A stretch of 64,000 nt of DNA from Dromaius novaehollandiae (taxonomy: Eukaryota; Chordata; Aves; Casuariiformes; Dromaiidae), in the NCBI RefSeq assembly GCF_036370855.1, contig NC_088102.1, positions 71,743,601 through 71,807,600 of the forward strand. The letters are read 5' to 3'. The notes beneath the pieces were generated by a model. It had not been told where the DNA came from and did not search any database. It saw only the letters and a list, made by a program, of their open reading frames with translations. Below are positions 41,601 to 49,290 of the stretch, one piece after another. The translations under genes were made by a program, and so were the position numbers. Numbering within the stretch: position 1 is the stretch's first letter; every line of letters starts with the position of its first letter.

Positions 41601-43067
41601 AGATTACTCTCCTTTCCACCTTGGGGAAAGGTTTGCTCTGTCCACTTGATGTACCTAGGGATGGAATATAACCATATGAAGTCAGTTCTGCATAAAGTAT
41701 ACGGCCTCTGTTTCTGTATAATGTAAGGAGAGACAAGAAAATAGGCACAGTACTGAAACAGACACTACGGATTACTCCCCCACAAAATTTGTTATAGAAT
41801 TGCTCTTTTAAGAAGTTTACTATTAAATTAAAATAACTTTCTTCAAGCTTTTATGAGGAAATCTAACATTTTAGTGACATAGATCTAACTTTTACATTTA
41901 TTCTTCTGAAATAAAAGGAAGCTTACCGATCCCAGACATCCAGTGGATCATCTCCAGAGTAAAACCGGATTTCTGATTCAAATTCTCTAGAAAAGATATT
42001 ATCCAATCAATAAAGACATTCATAAAACTATAAAAGTGTCTCCTGCTGTGTAAACTAAGACCTCCACTCTTACTTATACTACTTTGTAGGTCCACAATAA
42101 AAAAAAGTTGGGTTATAGTATATTTAGACATGAACTTGTACTGTGACCCAAAGAAAAAATAAATATTTGCACTCTTCTTCAGAATGAAAGTGCTAGGAAA
42201 ATTACTTACAAATATTTTACAAGAACAGAGAGACACTGGCACAACCTTTCCAAAGCATACTTCAAAGAATTTCTATTCCAAAGCTTATATGATCTCCCTT
42301 AATAGAATTCTTGTTCTGTTTTGAAAAGCTATTGGCAAATGGAAAGATTGCAAAGAAAAGTTTCATTAAGTGGCCACACTGACAGTCACCATCTTGTCTC
42401 TGTTCAACTCCCACAGATCATTCCACCCTTGCAACATGATTGCTTCTCCCTCAGACATCATCACAGTAGGAAGTATTTATCTCTGTAGAAATAACCTGCT
42501 TCAATACATTACTGTATGAAAGACTGTGCTCTCCCTTTCAGTGGTTTTACTTGACAGATTACCACTGGGAAGTTAAAAAACAAAACAACACAAAACACCA
42601 ACCACCCTTCTCCCTGTAACCTCATTTCTCTTAATGAGTACATTTAAAAGCACAACAAAAAACTCCCTAGTGTTGGCAGTTTAAATGCTCCATTACTAAC
42701 CTACGAATAGAATTATCCGTGACACTAGTATTCTCTCTGTACAGCACATACAGCAATTAGTCTTAAATACCTGCAGTGTGATGCTAGCATAGACATCAGC
42801 TACAAAAATTCTGGCTCTTCTATTCTCTTTTGTTTATGTTCATGAGATTAGTAGAGATAAAAGAGGTATAGAAAAATTGGTGAGAAGGCAGGAAGGGGGA
42901 AGAAGGTGTCCAAACATTGCTCACTGTTTTCTGAGTTGAGCAGCAGTGTGGATGGAAGTCTCCTGCTGAGCCAGGGCTTCCTGCAAGGTGGACATGACAC
43001 GCCCCTGCCTGAGGGGCTGCACATTTTCTTTGCTCAGCTCCCACTCATCGTTCCACTCCTGTGACAT
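18984..43067 (-). CDS. BUB1B: BUB1B (BubR1) spindle assembly checkpoint protein, 23 coding exons
   Basis: BubR1 is the vertebrate Mad3-like component of the mitotic checkpoint complex: with BUB3, MAD2 and CDC20 it inhibits APC/C, and it recruits PP2A-B56 to kinetochores. The joined exons give about 1,102 residues (human about 1,050). In order the sequence shows KEN box 1 (13-15), a TPR region (about 45-190), an ABBA-like FAVFDE (263-268), KEN box 2 (293-295), a GLEBS segment beginning EPSINH (344-349), a coiled-coil-like segment (about 414-445), FSIFDE (550-555), the LSPIME B56-binding motif (694-699) and a kinase-fold domain (about 770-1090). That domain keeps the beta-3 lysine (845) but has HGDLSP (934-939) and DFS (965-967) in place of HRD-Lys and DFG, marking it as a pseudokinase. 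The ATG at 43065-43067 is the first one in frame. All exon phases agree. Confidence in identity is very high, and residue-level boundaries are manual. Confidence 0.97.
19741..19880 (-). repeat. CORE-SINE/MIR-like relic
   Basis: The plus strand shows the reverse-complement order of a MIR-like element: AATCCCCTGTCTCATAGAT, AGGTTAAGTGACTCATTAAA, then a tail ending GTCCATAGACCATGG. The AGGTTAAGTGACT block is the most diagnostic part. It lies in BUB1B intron 23. Confidence 0.5.
23158..23286. repeat. Degenerate 60-bp tandem duplication rich in AGTAC
   Basis: The 11-mer ATGTTTGAGTA begins at 23185 and again at 23245, exactly 60 bp apart. The following sequence shares GTACTT and TAAGTACT blocks. AGTACT palindromes recur throughout, so the strand could fold on itself. 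Confidence 0.6.
23455..23561 (-). CDS. BUB1B: BUB1B exon 23
   Basis: The acceptor is GCTGCAG, immediately preceded on the gene strand by a very long T tract. The donor GTAAGT follows a phase 2 end. It encodes [18 protein letters not shown]..., matching human VDLFGIADLAHLLLFKEH in the pseudokinase C-lobe. Confidence 0.96.
23572..23615. repeat. A44 homopolymer (T44 on the gene strand) at a BUB1B splice acceptor
   Basis: Forty-four uninterrupted A residues on the plus strand. On the BUB1B strand this is T44, beginning 10 nt before the exon 23 acceptor AG, so it forms the polypyrimidine tract itself. Confidence 0.95.
23899..24070 (-). CDS. BUB1B: BUB1B exon 22
   Basis: The exon runs from a TATGCAG acceptor to a CAG/GTGAGT donor, phase 2 in and phase 0 out. 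It encodes [14 protein letters not shown], aligned with human ALKIVDFSYSVDLR. DFS stands where active kinases have DFG. The segment ends in SSFPYQ, aligned with human CSSPYQ. Confidence 0.96.
24425..24540 (-). repeat. CORE-SINE/MIR-like relic
   Basis: In reverse orientation on the plus strand: GAGATCTCAGAATACTTCA, then TTCATAATAC, then TCTACACATCAGGGAGGAGA. This is the order of the 3' half of widespread amniote MIR-like SINEs. It lies in BUB1B intron 21. The match was made by eye. Confidence 0.4.
25520..25662 (-). CDS. BUB1B: BUB1B exon 21 (catalytic-loop exon)
   Basis: The acceptor is TTTTTAG and the donor GTTAGT, phase 0 in and phase 2 out. It encodes [20 protein letters not shown], matching human [20 protein letters not shown], followed by DLSPE. 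The catalytic loop has Ser where active kinases have Lys, and Val where they have Asn. Confidence 0.97.
26361..26522 (-). CDS. BUB1B: BUB1B exon 20
   Basis: The acceptor is TTGTAG and the donor GTCAGT, phase 0 at both ends, 54 codons. It encodes [18 protein letters not shown], nearly identical to human [18 protein letters not shown], and is part of the pseudokinase N-lobe. Confidence 0.97.
26788..26900 (-). CDS. BUB1B: BUB1B exon 19
   Basis: The acceptor is AACAG and the donor GTAACA, phase 1 in and phase 0 out. It encodes [10 protein letters not shown] and ends GFAIK, aligned with human EDYCIKREYL and LTVIK. The final lysine is the conserved beta-3 lysine. The glycine-rich loop is degenerate, as in human. 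Confidence 0.97.
27078..27224 (-). CDS. BUB1B: BUB1B exon 18
   Basis: The acceptor is CTTCCTAG and the donor GTAAGT, phase 1 at both ends. It encodes [20 protein letters not shown] and ends VFEKEFEL, aligned with human RQLLKSLPELSASAELCIE and IEKEIEL. Confidence 0.95.
28035..28075. repeat. AT-rich simple repeat
   Basis: A run of TATATA/AATATA/TTTATT in BUB1B intron 17. A separate T18 homopolymer lies nearby at 28390-28407. Confidence 0.8.
29381..29571 (-). CDS. BUB1B: BUB1B exon 17 (KARD/PP2A-B56 region)
   Basis: The acceptor is TTACAG and the donor GTTAGT, phase 2 in and phase 1 out. It opens with PIME, completing the LSPIME motif (human LSPIIE), and runs to [14 protein letters not shown], matching human SSIKCLQIPEKLEL. 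Several serines follow, as in the KARD, where PLK1 and CDK1 phosphorylation promotes B56 binding. Confidence 0.96.
30509..30795 (-). CDS. BUB1B: BUB1B exon 16
   Basis: The largest coding exon, 287 nt, phase 0 in and phase 2 out. The acceptor is TTGCAG and the donor GTAATT. It encodes [10 protein letters not shown], then [20 protein letters not shown], matching human [20 protein letters not shown]. It ends CAKKL, supplying the first residue of the LxxIxE motif. Confidence 0.97.
32203..32305 (-). CDS. BUB1B: BUB1B exon 15
   Basis: It encodes [16 protein letters not shown] and ends PPEAC, aligned with human AQRRPLAVLKTSESIT and SPDVC. Only the acceptor at ATCTTAG (exon start 32305) keeps the frame with exon 14. 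A second AG 11 nt downstream (start 32294) would shift it. The donor is GTAAGG, phase 0 out. Confidence 0.88.
32551..32574. repeat. AAAT microsatellite
   Basis: Short (TAAA) tandem repeat in BUB1B intron 14. Confidence 0.8.
32691..32775 (-). CDS. BUB1B: BUB1B exon 14 (second ABBA-like motif)
   Basis: The acceptor is TTTTATAG, phase 1 in and phase 2 out. It encodes [10 protein letters not shown], matching human VPFSIFDEF, an ABBA-type motif in a region implicated in CDC20/BUB1-related contacts. The only usable donor is AAG/GTTGAA, which is weak. Confidence 0.9.
32992..33102 (-). CDS. BUB1B: BUB1B exon 13
   Basis: The acceptor is TTGACAG, phase 1 in and phase 1 out. Sequence between 500 and 536 is poorly conserved with human, so the exon rests on splice sites and phase agreement with both neighbours. 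Two donors 9 nt apart (GTACAG after 32992, GTAAGA after 33001) keep the frame and would add or drop three residues (SKK). Confidence 0.75.
33576..33628 (-). CDS. BUB1B: BUB1B exon 12
   Basis: A 53-nt exon, phase 2 in and phase 1 out. The acceptor is TTCACAG and the donor GTAAGT. It encodes [18 protein letters not shown]. The SESQ start aligns with human SESQK. Conservation is low but the phases fit exactly. Confidence 0.8.
33890..33987 (-). CDS. BUB1B: BUB1B exon 11
   Basis: The acceptor is TCCTACAG and the donor GTAGCA, phase 0 in and phase 2 out. It encodes [20 protein letters not shown], then [12 protein letters not shown]. This is the fast-evolving linker, and the call relies on phase and splice signals more than on similarity. 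Confidence 0.75.
35179..35285 (-). CDS. BUB1B: BUB1B exon 10 (coiled-coil-like)
   Basis: Phase 1 in and phase 0 out. It encodes [20 protein letters not shown], then EKKLKKDDK, matching human EMQKQIEEMEKKLKE. It is rich in Glu, Lys and Gln with heptad-like spacing. The donor is GTATTG. Confidence 0.93.
35576..35802 (-). CDS. BUB1B: BUB1B exon 9 (GLEBS/BUB3-binding)
   Basis: The acceptor is TACTTCAG and the donor GTATGC, phase 2 in and phase 1 out. It encodes [18 protein letters not shown], then [11 protein letters not shown], almost identical to human. The GLEBS motif binds the BUB3 propeller and places BubR1 at kinetochores. It continues with [20 protein letters not shown]. Confidence 0.97.
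37839..37933 (-). CDS. BUB1B: BUB1B exon 8
   Basis: The acceptor is CCCTTAG and the donor GTGAGT, phase 0 in and phase 2 out. It encodes [20 protein letters not shown], matching human [20 protein letters not shown]. Confidence 0.95.
38060..38132. repeat. TA/CA compound microsatellite
   Basis: A long (TA)n tract passes into (CA)n-like sequence in BUB1B intron 7. It is unstable simple repeat sequence. Confidence 0.9.
39963..40156 (-). CDS. BUB1B: BUB1B exon 7 (ABBA-like motif and KEN box 2)
   Basis: The acceptor is GCTTATAG and the donor GTAAGG, phase 1 in and phase 0 out. It encodes [11 protein letters not shown] (human SRITVFDENAD) and [16 protein letters not shown] (human MPRAKENELQAGPWNT). 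The KEN box 2 region blocks substrate binding on APC/C-CDC20. Confidence 0.97.
40265..40443 (-). CDS. BUB1B: BUB1B exon 6
   Basis: The acceptor is TTTTGCAG and the donor GTACAT, phase 2 in and phase 1 out. It encodes [18 protein letters not shown], matching human [18 protein letters not shown], then a basic linker [19 protein letters not shown]. Confidence 0.96.
40546..40742 (-). CDS. BUB1B: BUB1B exon 5 (TPR region)
   Basis: The acceptor is ATTTCAG and the donor GTAAGC, phase 0 in and phase 2 out. It encodes [20 protein letters not shown], then [20 protein letters not shown], matching the human TPR segment. TPRs mediate contact with KNL1 and CDC20 partners. Confidence 0.97.
41510..41654 (-). 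CDS. BUB1B: BUB1B exon 4 (TPR region)
   Basis: The acceptor is TCCCTAG and the donor GTGAGT, phase 2 in and phase 0 out. It encodes [20 protein letters not shown], then [14 protein letters not shown], matching human [20 protein letters not shown] and YYSDPRFLNLWLKL. Confidence 0.97.
41927..41986 (-). CDS. BUB1B: BUB1B exon 3
   Basis: A 60-nt exon, phase 2 at both ends. The acceptor is TTTCTAG and the donor GTAAGC. It encodes [19 protein letters not shown], matching human AFEYEIRFYTGNDPLDVWD, the start of the Mad3/BUB1 homology region. Confidence 0.97.
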
Positions 43068-43087
43068 GACAAACTCCCCCTTAAACT
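42925..43087 (-). CDS. BUB1B: BUB1B exon 2 (start codon and KEN box 1)
   Basis: The acceptor is AATACAG and the donor GTGAGC, phase 2 out. The ATG at 43065-43067 begins [20 protein letters not shown], aligned with human [19 protein letters not shown], an internal Met in the human protein. With the favoured acceptor and the GTAAGG donor of the CpG-island exon, the codon before this exon is a stop, so translation should start here. KEN box 1 is needed for APC/C inhibition. Confidence 0.9.
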
Positions 43088-43137
43088 CTGTATTAAAGAA
43101 GTAAAAATACAGAAAATACACAATTCAGTAGGTAGGG

Positions 43138-43232
43138 TACTAACTTGACACTCAACAGATCTAGGTTTAATTAGCTGATCCACCACACACTTCCTGTGTA
43201 GCCTTAAGCAGTCATTTAGGCCCCAACTTTTA
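43138..43232 (+). repeat. CORE-SINE/MIR-like relic, direct orientation
   Basis: ACACTCAACAGATCTAGGTTT followed by GATCCACCACACACTTCCTG and TGTAGCCTTAAGCAGTCATT matches the A-box-to-core order of MIR-like SINEs (ACTTCCTGTGTGACCTTGGG consensus). It is the clearest of the relics here and lies in BUB1B intron 1. Confidence 0.6.
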
Positions 43233-43476
43233 GAGGAAATCAGGTGTTTGAGCCCCATTCGTGGAAAACATATGAAACAAGAGCCAAGAACCTTTTTACA
43301 GTCAAGAATCTGGGACAGACGATCTTAGCAGGAAAAGCTGCGACACAGTAAGGCATTTCCCTCTCCACCTGCCTGTTCCCTTCCACCCCGCCTCGCTGAG
43401 GCGGATGGGCGACGATCTCCTGCCGAAGGGAGGCTCAGCAGCACCGTAAAACGGGTCGGGACTCTTGGCTCCTCAC

Positions 43477-43905
43477 CTGCCAGAGGGAGCTAGCAGCACA
43501 GGAGGGCCTCGACCCTTGTCTCCCTGCGGCCAGGCTGCGACCGGAGGGGAGGAGGAGACACAAGGTGGAAGGAAAAGGGGCTGATTGCTAGACGGCTCCA
43601 GAGCCGCTTGCAGAAAAGCGCTCTCGGATCTCAGGGTCGAGCGTGGCGGCTTCTCCCCACGATGCACCCCCTCACCCCTTTCCTCCACGCCGGGATGAGG
43701 GGTCCCGCGCCCTCCCGGCAGCGGTCGGGACCAGAGGAAAAAGGCGTCCTCCAGCCCATGCTGCTCGCCAAAACCCACATCCGCACGCACCCAAGTACAG
43801 CAGTACCGCCCGGCCGACCCCGCACTCACACAGCGCAGCAGTCCGCAGGGAACGCGCTAACACCGCAACGGCCAACAGCCACAGCCTTACCTCAGCCACC
43901 TTCGA
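43477..43905 (-). other. BUB1B: BUB1B non-coding first exon (boundaries uncertain)
   Basis: Exon 1 must lie between the CHR element and exon 2. Candidate donors on the gene strand are GAG/GTAAGG (exon end 43891), TGT/GTGAGT (about 43832) and CAG/GTGAGG (exon end 43477, best consensus). None supplies an ATG in frame with exon 2, so exon 1 looks untranslated. The interval shown is the widest option. Confidence 0.4.
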
Positions 43906-43907
43906 AA

Positions 43908-43913
43908 TTCAAA
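43908..43913 (-). promoter_or_regulatory. CHR element (TTTGAA)
   Basis: TTTGAA on the gene strand, preceded six bases upstream by a GGCGG that could act as a CDE. The CHR binds the DREAM/MuvB complexes that confine transcription to G2/M. It lies exactly 31 bp from the proximal CCAAT box. Confidence 0.7.
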
Positions 43914-43939
43914 CTTCAACCGCCGCCAGCTTCCTCCCC

Positions 43940-43944
43940 ATTGG
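43940..43944 (-). promoter_or_regulatory. Proximal CCAAT box (NF-Y)
   Basis: CCAAT on the gene strand within the palindrome ATTGGCCAAT (43940-43949), so NF-Y could bind in either orientation. It lies 31 bp from both the CHR and the distal CCAAT box. Confidence 0.75.
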
Positions 43945-43970
43945 CCAATGCTTTCAGTACCCCCTTGTCG

Positions 43971-43975
43971 ATTGG
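43971..43975 (-). promoter_or_regulatory. Distal CCAAT box (NF-Y)
   Basis: ACCAATCG on the gene strand, 31 bp upstream of the proximal CCAAT. Multiple CCAAT boxes at 31-33 bp intervals are characteristic of G2/M promoters. Confidence 0.75.
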
Positions 43976-44005
43976 TTGAGCCGCAGGCCGGCGCTGCCGG
44001 ACCGG

Positions 44006-44026
44006 TGCATGATGGGAGCTGTAGTT
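44006..44026 (-). promoter_or_regulatory. ZNF143/SBS-like site
   Basis: On the gene strand AACTACAGCTCCCATCATGC closely follows the ZNF143 consensus AACTACAATTCCCAGCATGC, differing at about four positions. Such sites are common in CpG-island promoters just upstream of the start site. Confidence 0.7.
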
Positions 44027-47000
44027 TCCCTCTGGCGGCTCACGCCGCTGGCCCGGCCTCCTGGCGGGCCCGCCTGAGGCGGGAGGGAGGCTGCGCAGCG
44101 CTGGGCCCTCTGCGCTGCGGCGTCTCGCAGCCTGAAATCCGACTTTCCCTGGTAACTGGGTGCTTTTGCCTCTGCACACAGCGCATCTGTACCCGAGGCT
44201 TGAGTGTCTTGAAGTCATTTGTGAGTTATGAAGCTTTCACAGTCACAGAAGAAATATAAGGATCACCCTTACTGCTTAGATGTACTGTAGAGTTTGTATT
44301 CAGTCAGTAAAAGGCATGAGTCCTCTTACGAGTGCAAGTAAGCAACGTAAACACATTGGGTAATCACAGCCTGATTTTATTTTATTTTTTGAGGCAAAAT
44401 AAAGTGGTCATGTTGTTGACTTCACTACAGGGATAAGAAAGGCATGACATCCATAAGAGGGAACTACAGCCTCATATACCCCTAATAAATATATTAATTC
44501 TGTAAGTTAACATATTTACCCTACAATAAAATACCTAATGTGTGTATAAAGTTATATAAATCCAGGCATAACATCAGGCATGATCTGGTCTCTTAACTTT
44601 TTCAGCAGTTCCATTAAAGTTTACTGTGGAAGTGTTTATCTCAGTTTATCCCAGTTATCATCAGGGTGAGAATCAGAACTGAAGTCTCTATCATTAATCA
44701 TAACAATCTCTCTGTGCAGCATTTAATATAAATTAGATGTTTTATGCTATTGTGGGAGTGAATGGCCTGCATACAAATTGGCACAGACGTGCTGATGCTC
44801 TTACAACGACAGCACAACTGAATTTTCAATGTTTAAGATTCTCTCCGTGAATGAAAACTCATGTATGTCCAGAGCAATGACCAAGTCTCCTTGTCACCTT
44901 TTTTGGGCTCCTCCAAGAGTCTGTGAAGAAACAGAAAGAGGACAACACATAACGTGATCTCTTGAGCTTTCTGTTTCCAATAAAAACATATATTTTAACA
45001 TGATGGATAATAGCATTAACCCAACTTCTTCAGTATTCTACTGACAAGGGACAACATAGGATGCTTCAGAAAACTGATACCATGCAATCAGTCAAAAACT
45101 TTTTTGCAGAGCTAACACTGTTGAGTGCAAAAGAAACCACCAACGGTTTAGCCTTAGATGGTGCTTCATAACACTCAGAAACTAGGAAACCCCATTTAGT
45201 GCTGAGAATTTCATGAGAGTACAACTATTTTTTCATCCTTTCCTTTGATATATTACAAGAATACTCCAAGACCTTTATCTCATGGAATTTCAAAGAGGAG
45301 TAACCTATATTATAACTGTTTCCCAAGCTTGACTACGTTATCTAAGCTATTTGAAAAGGAAAAGGTAAGATTTGAAAGCAGAGCTCTTGGGCAGCTCATG
45401 GGAAGGACGAAAGACATGTTGAGATGTAACATGTTTAGACTCAAATGTTTCAGACGTCCTATAATGCTAATGTTGCTGCATAGATCTGAATTTCAATCCT
45501 TGAACCTACATTTTTCTGCAGAACTTTCATATAATGAGTATTGCCTCTGTTGATATGAGTAGATCTTGTATATCAGGATGTCCCATTAGCATGTGTTTAT
45601 AAAACTATAGAACTGTCTGGTTTGTATTTGACATTTTGAGATTTGACTGTGCTGAATCACAAACAAAGGAAGGAGACATTGGAGAGGAGGCTTTAGGAGG
45701 AGTAAGTACTTCATGTCTTGCACACATGGAGAGAACAGGCAATTTAGAAGAATCCACATTTCCCCCTTCAAGGGAAAAGGGTAACAAAGGGAAAGGCTTC
45801 AAGAATAAAGGGTAACAGATCTTTGTTCTTCTTTTCACCCTGTTTCAACCACTGCTTTTGCTGCCTCTAAACAACATCATCTTTTGGCTGGTTGCCTCTG
45901 TTAGAAGCAAAAGATGGGACTGTGCTTTCCAAAATACAATTTCCATCTAAGTATTACGACTGGGTCACTGCTCCCACAGCTCATTTCTACACCCTCAGTT
46001 TTAATTATAGTTCCAAATCTGCTCCTTTAAATCCATTTGATAGACTGCTTTATTTTGTCTTGGTTGATTGGATAAAGTATATATTTATAAAAACTAAAAG
46101 GGCATAATTTGCTTAAAGTCTACTTGATGGAGTTGATCCTGTTCTTTAAGTTTTCATTTAAAGGTTTGCTGAGGTCACTTTTACTTTTATTAGGACTATG
46201 CAACCAAGTAATGAAAAAAGAAATTGTACAAATCGGAATAAAACTGAATTGACTTTTTTTTGGGGGGGGGAGGGAAATCTTTCAAAGCGAAAGGCACAGT
46301 GTCTACAGGGCAAATCAGGTTAAAACGGGTCTTTTACAGTTGATGATTAATCATTGGGAACTTGTTCTTTGAAGTCAAGTATAATTTTCTCTGGATTATG
46401 TGATTGAAGAGATCAGAGTTCATTATTGCTTCAGATAAATGGTAGATTGTTCTGCTGTGAGACAAACAAAGAGAACAGGTCTCCAGTAATCTTCCACCAT
46501 TTCAAACCTAACCCCAGGATTGTCCCACGCACTATAATTACCCATGTACCAAAGTTTGCCTCTTAGAGGCAAAAAGGGCAAAGGAATGTGGTTTGCTGTC
46601 AGCTATGCCAATGAAGGCTTAATGAAATCAGTGGGGTTATTCAGTTATAAACAGGGCACACTTTCTGACATCTGGGAACTTGTTTTGTTTCTGTTACTCC
46701 CTGGATGTAGAATATCTGTATTTTACCTCTTGATTTTTCAAATCACCTGTTTGTGTCTGCTGATTTTGATTCAGGTTTACAGTTTGCTCTGGTAGCCAAG
46801 AAGGGAAGTTACTTCTTTTCTCATTAGAAGCTGAGAATGAAAATGAAATGGCCACCTTTTTGGTGTATGTTACTCCAGAAGAGGGTGCTCAAGGCTCAGA
46901 AACAAGGTGAACATCTTATCCCTGGGCAGCTGTGTAAATCACTTCTGTGAGCATTTCAGCTTACCTTCAGCGTCCAGCTGTAATCTCAAATCCAGATCTA

Positions 47001-48984
47001 CCATTATCACACTGAAACAGCTATTTTCTCCCTGCAGATTTTTTCACAACTGCCAACATACGTTTTTTACCATTTCAGCAAGGGTTTAACTAATGCCGGA
47101 CCAAACTTCTTCGAATTACGCTCCATGTGGTCATTCATCTTGGATCACAGAGGGTTATTCCAGGCTGGTGCAGGAAAAAGAAGTATGGAAATAATTGCAC
47201 ACCTCACATTGCAACACATTTTTCAAAGATTAGAGCTGGCATTACATTAAAAGAAAAAAGGACTGATCTGAGCCAGATTCCCTCATTGTATACAATATGT
47301 TAGGAGTCACTTTTAAGTCTGCTATACATTTAGAGAATCCAGCTTCTTGAATTAATGTTTTCTTCCTAAGGAAGCTATGTGACAGTTTTCACTCCTGTTT
47401 CTATGTCCTTTAACTAATATTAATGTGAATCTGTGAGCCAATATTTTGAACCTGTGGAGAAAAACTGCAGTAAGCTGATCAGAGGTTGGGTTTTATTTGT
47501 TTGTTTTGTTTTTTAACTGTAACAGATAAGCCTTGAAGACTCCTACTTCTGCATAATTTGTTCCTTAGCACTTTGCATCTATCAGAGATACTACTCTGAC
47601 TGATCTTTGCATTGCTAAAACAGTCAGATGATCAGTATAGAGAGGCAACCATCTTCATAGCCCAAGTCCATTACCAAATCTGGCCTTTTATAGGTCTGCA
47701 TAACAGATATAAAATGACTATCATTCTAAGCTGCTATACAGATAAGAACCAGAGCTTGAATGTGGATGGGGTGAAAGATTTCTTAAATCTACCTGCAGAG
47801 CTGAACTTTCAAATGCATTTGGAAGGCTTTGGAGTTTAAAAATGAGATTTTAAAGGTACTTATCTGCTCATTTCCCACCAAAAAAATCACTTCAGCTCAA
47901 GCACTTACATGCTTCTCAGTCCTGGACAGAAGAAGGGATCCGTGCAGAAGCTAGTGCATGAAACTACATGTGTAAAGTTTATGACTATTTAGTTCCCAGC
48001 AGATCTGACAAGTCCTTGTTAGCACAATCTATTTTAGGTCATTTAATGCAATGTTCTTGATTAATGATATTTTCAAGTTATGGAGGATTATATGATGTGA
48101 TAGCATTTTATCCCATATGTTATGAATTAATTAGATGAAAATACAGACGGATGAGTCACTTCATCTCTCTCATATTAAATAATGTTAAAAAATGGAGCAT
48201 GTGAGGTTTTTACCTTCTCTTCCATTTCTTGTCTCTACAGAGAAATATATTGCAAGGCACAGGCTGGACACACTGGCTGGGAAGTGTCACCAACAGTCTT
48301 TATTTTGCATTCAAAGCAGGATTTTAGCGTCTGGAAAGCCCACATCCCCCCAGCTTTGCTAAAAGCCCTACAGCTGCCCAGGGGTCAGCAGTGACAGCAG
48401 CAGTGGGAGCCCCCACCCAGACCTGCCTGCCCTCCAGAGCTGTCCATGAGTCTGGCCAGTCTTTGGGTCTGGTCAGTCTTTCCTCCTCAGTGACCTGGCT
48501 CAGGGCCATGCCCACAGTGGCACCGTTTCCCCACAGGTGTCTCACAATCAACTCAGGAGCCCAGAGCTGAGTTTTGGCAGAGGTAAGGTACCTCAGTCCA
48601 AAGTTGTCACCCCAAATCTTCCCTTCCCCTCTCACTGGATGGTGCTGCTGTGTTGGAGGAGGTTGTTCCCTTGGCAGACGGTGGTGTTTACGCAGTGTTG
48701 GGAACCCCTGACTTGACTGCCCCAGGATGCCTGGAGCAGCCTGGCTGTGCCAGCTCCCAGTTGATACCCAGTGCTGCCTCCTGCGCAGGGACATGGTGCC
48801 CTGAAGCTCTGCTCTGCGAGTCCCCAGCACTGCACGCAAGGAGCAGCTCAGGGCTCAGCTCCCACCCTGGCACAGGGAATCCCTGTTCTTCCCTTCACAG
48901 CCCCGAAGGTCTTCAAGTGCACCAAACACACCCAACTTTTCCCTGCTCCCTGCAGTCCCTTCATCATCATGTCAGTGCAGCGTG

Positions 48985-49290
48985 GAGCCTTTGTGTTGGT
49001 TCTGTGTGTGCACACTGTTAAGTGCATGTTTGTGCACTCCGGTGTGTTTGACTGTGCGTGCACAATGTGTGTGCAATGTGTTTTTGAATACAGTTTGTGT
49101 GTGCACGTGCGCAGTAAGTGTGCTGCATGCGTTTGTGCACAGTGCACTGTGTGTTCTGGCACTGCGGTGCACATGCATGTATGCACCATGGTGTTTGTGT
49201 GTGCTCTGGTCCGAGGGGTCTGTGTGTGTCTGTCTGCCTGTGTGTTTGGGCTCCATGTTCATGCACGCTGTGGGGTGGAGGTGGGGAATG
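48985..49290 (+). repeat. Degenerate TG/TGCA-rich repeat
   Basis: About 300 bp of imperfect TGTGTGTGCA-type units with interspersed GTGCACT and GTGTTTG. It explains the long Cys/Val/His-rich open frames seen in this interval on both strands. Confidence 0.75.

Larger units (their letters stand above)
43380..44150. promoter_or_regulatory. CpG-island promoter of BUB1B
   Basis: This stretch is distinctly GC- and CpG-rich within AT-rich flanks and covers the 5' end of BUB1B. Open frames on both strands here are the usual by-product of high GC. The island could also fire a divergent plus-strand transcript, but no plus-strand exon is recognisable. Confidence 0.85.

Noticed and set aside
43473-44259. 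Numerous 64-144 codon frames on both strands in the CpG island
   Set aside because: High GC lowers stop frequency. Frames overlap on opposite strands, are rich in Pro, Ala, Gly and Arg, and none joins in frame to BUB1B exon 2.
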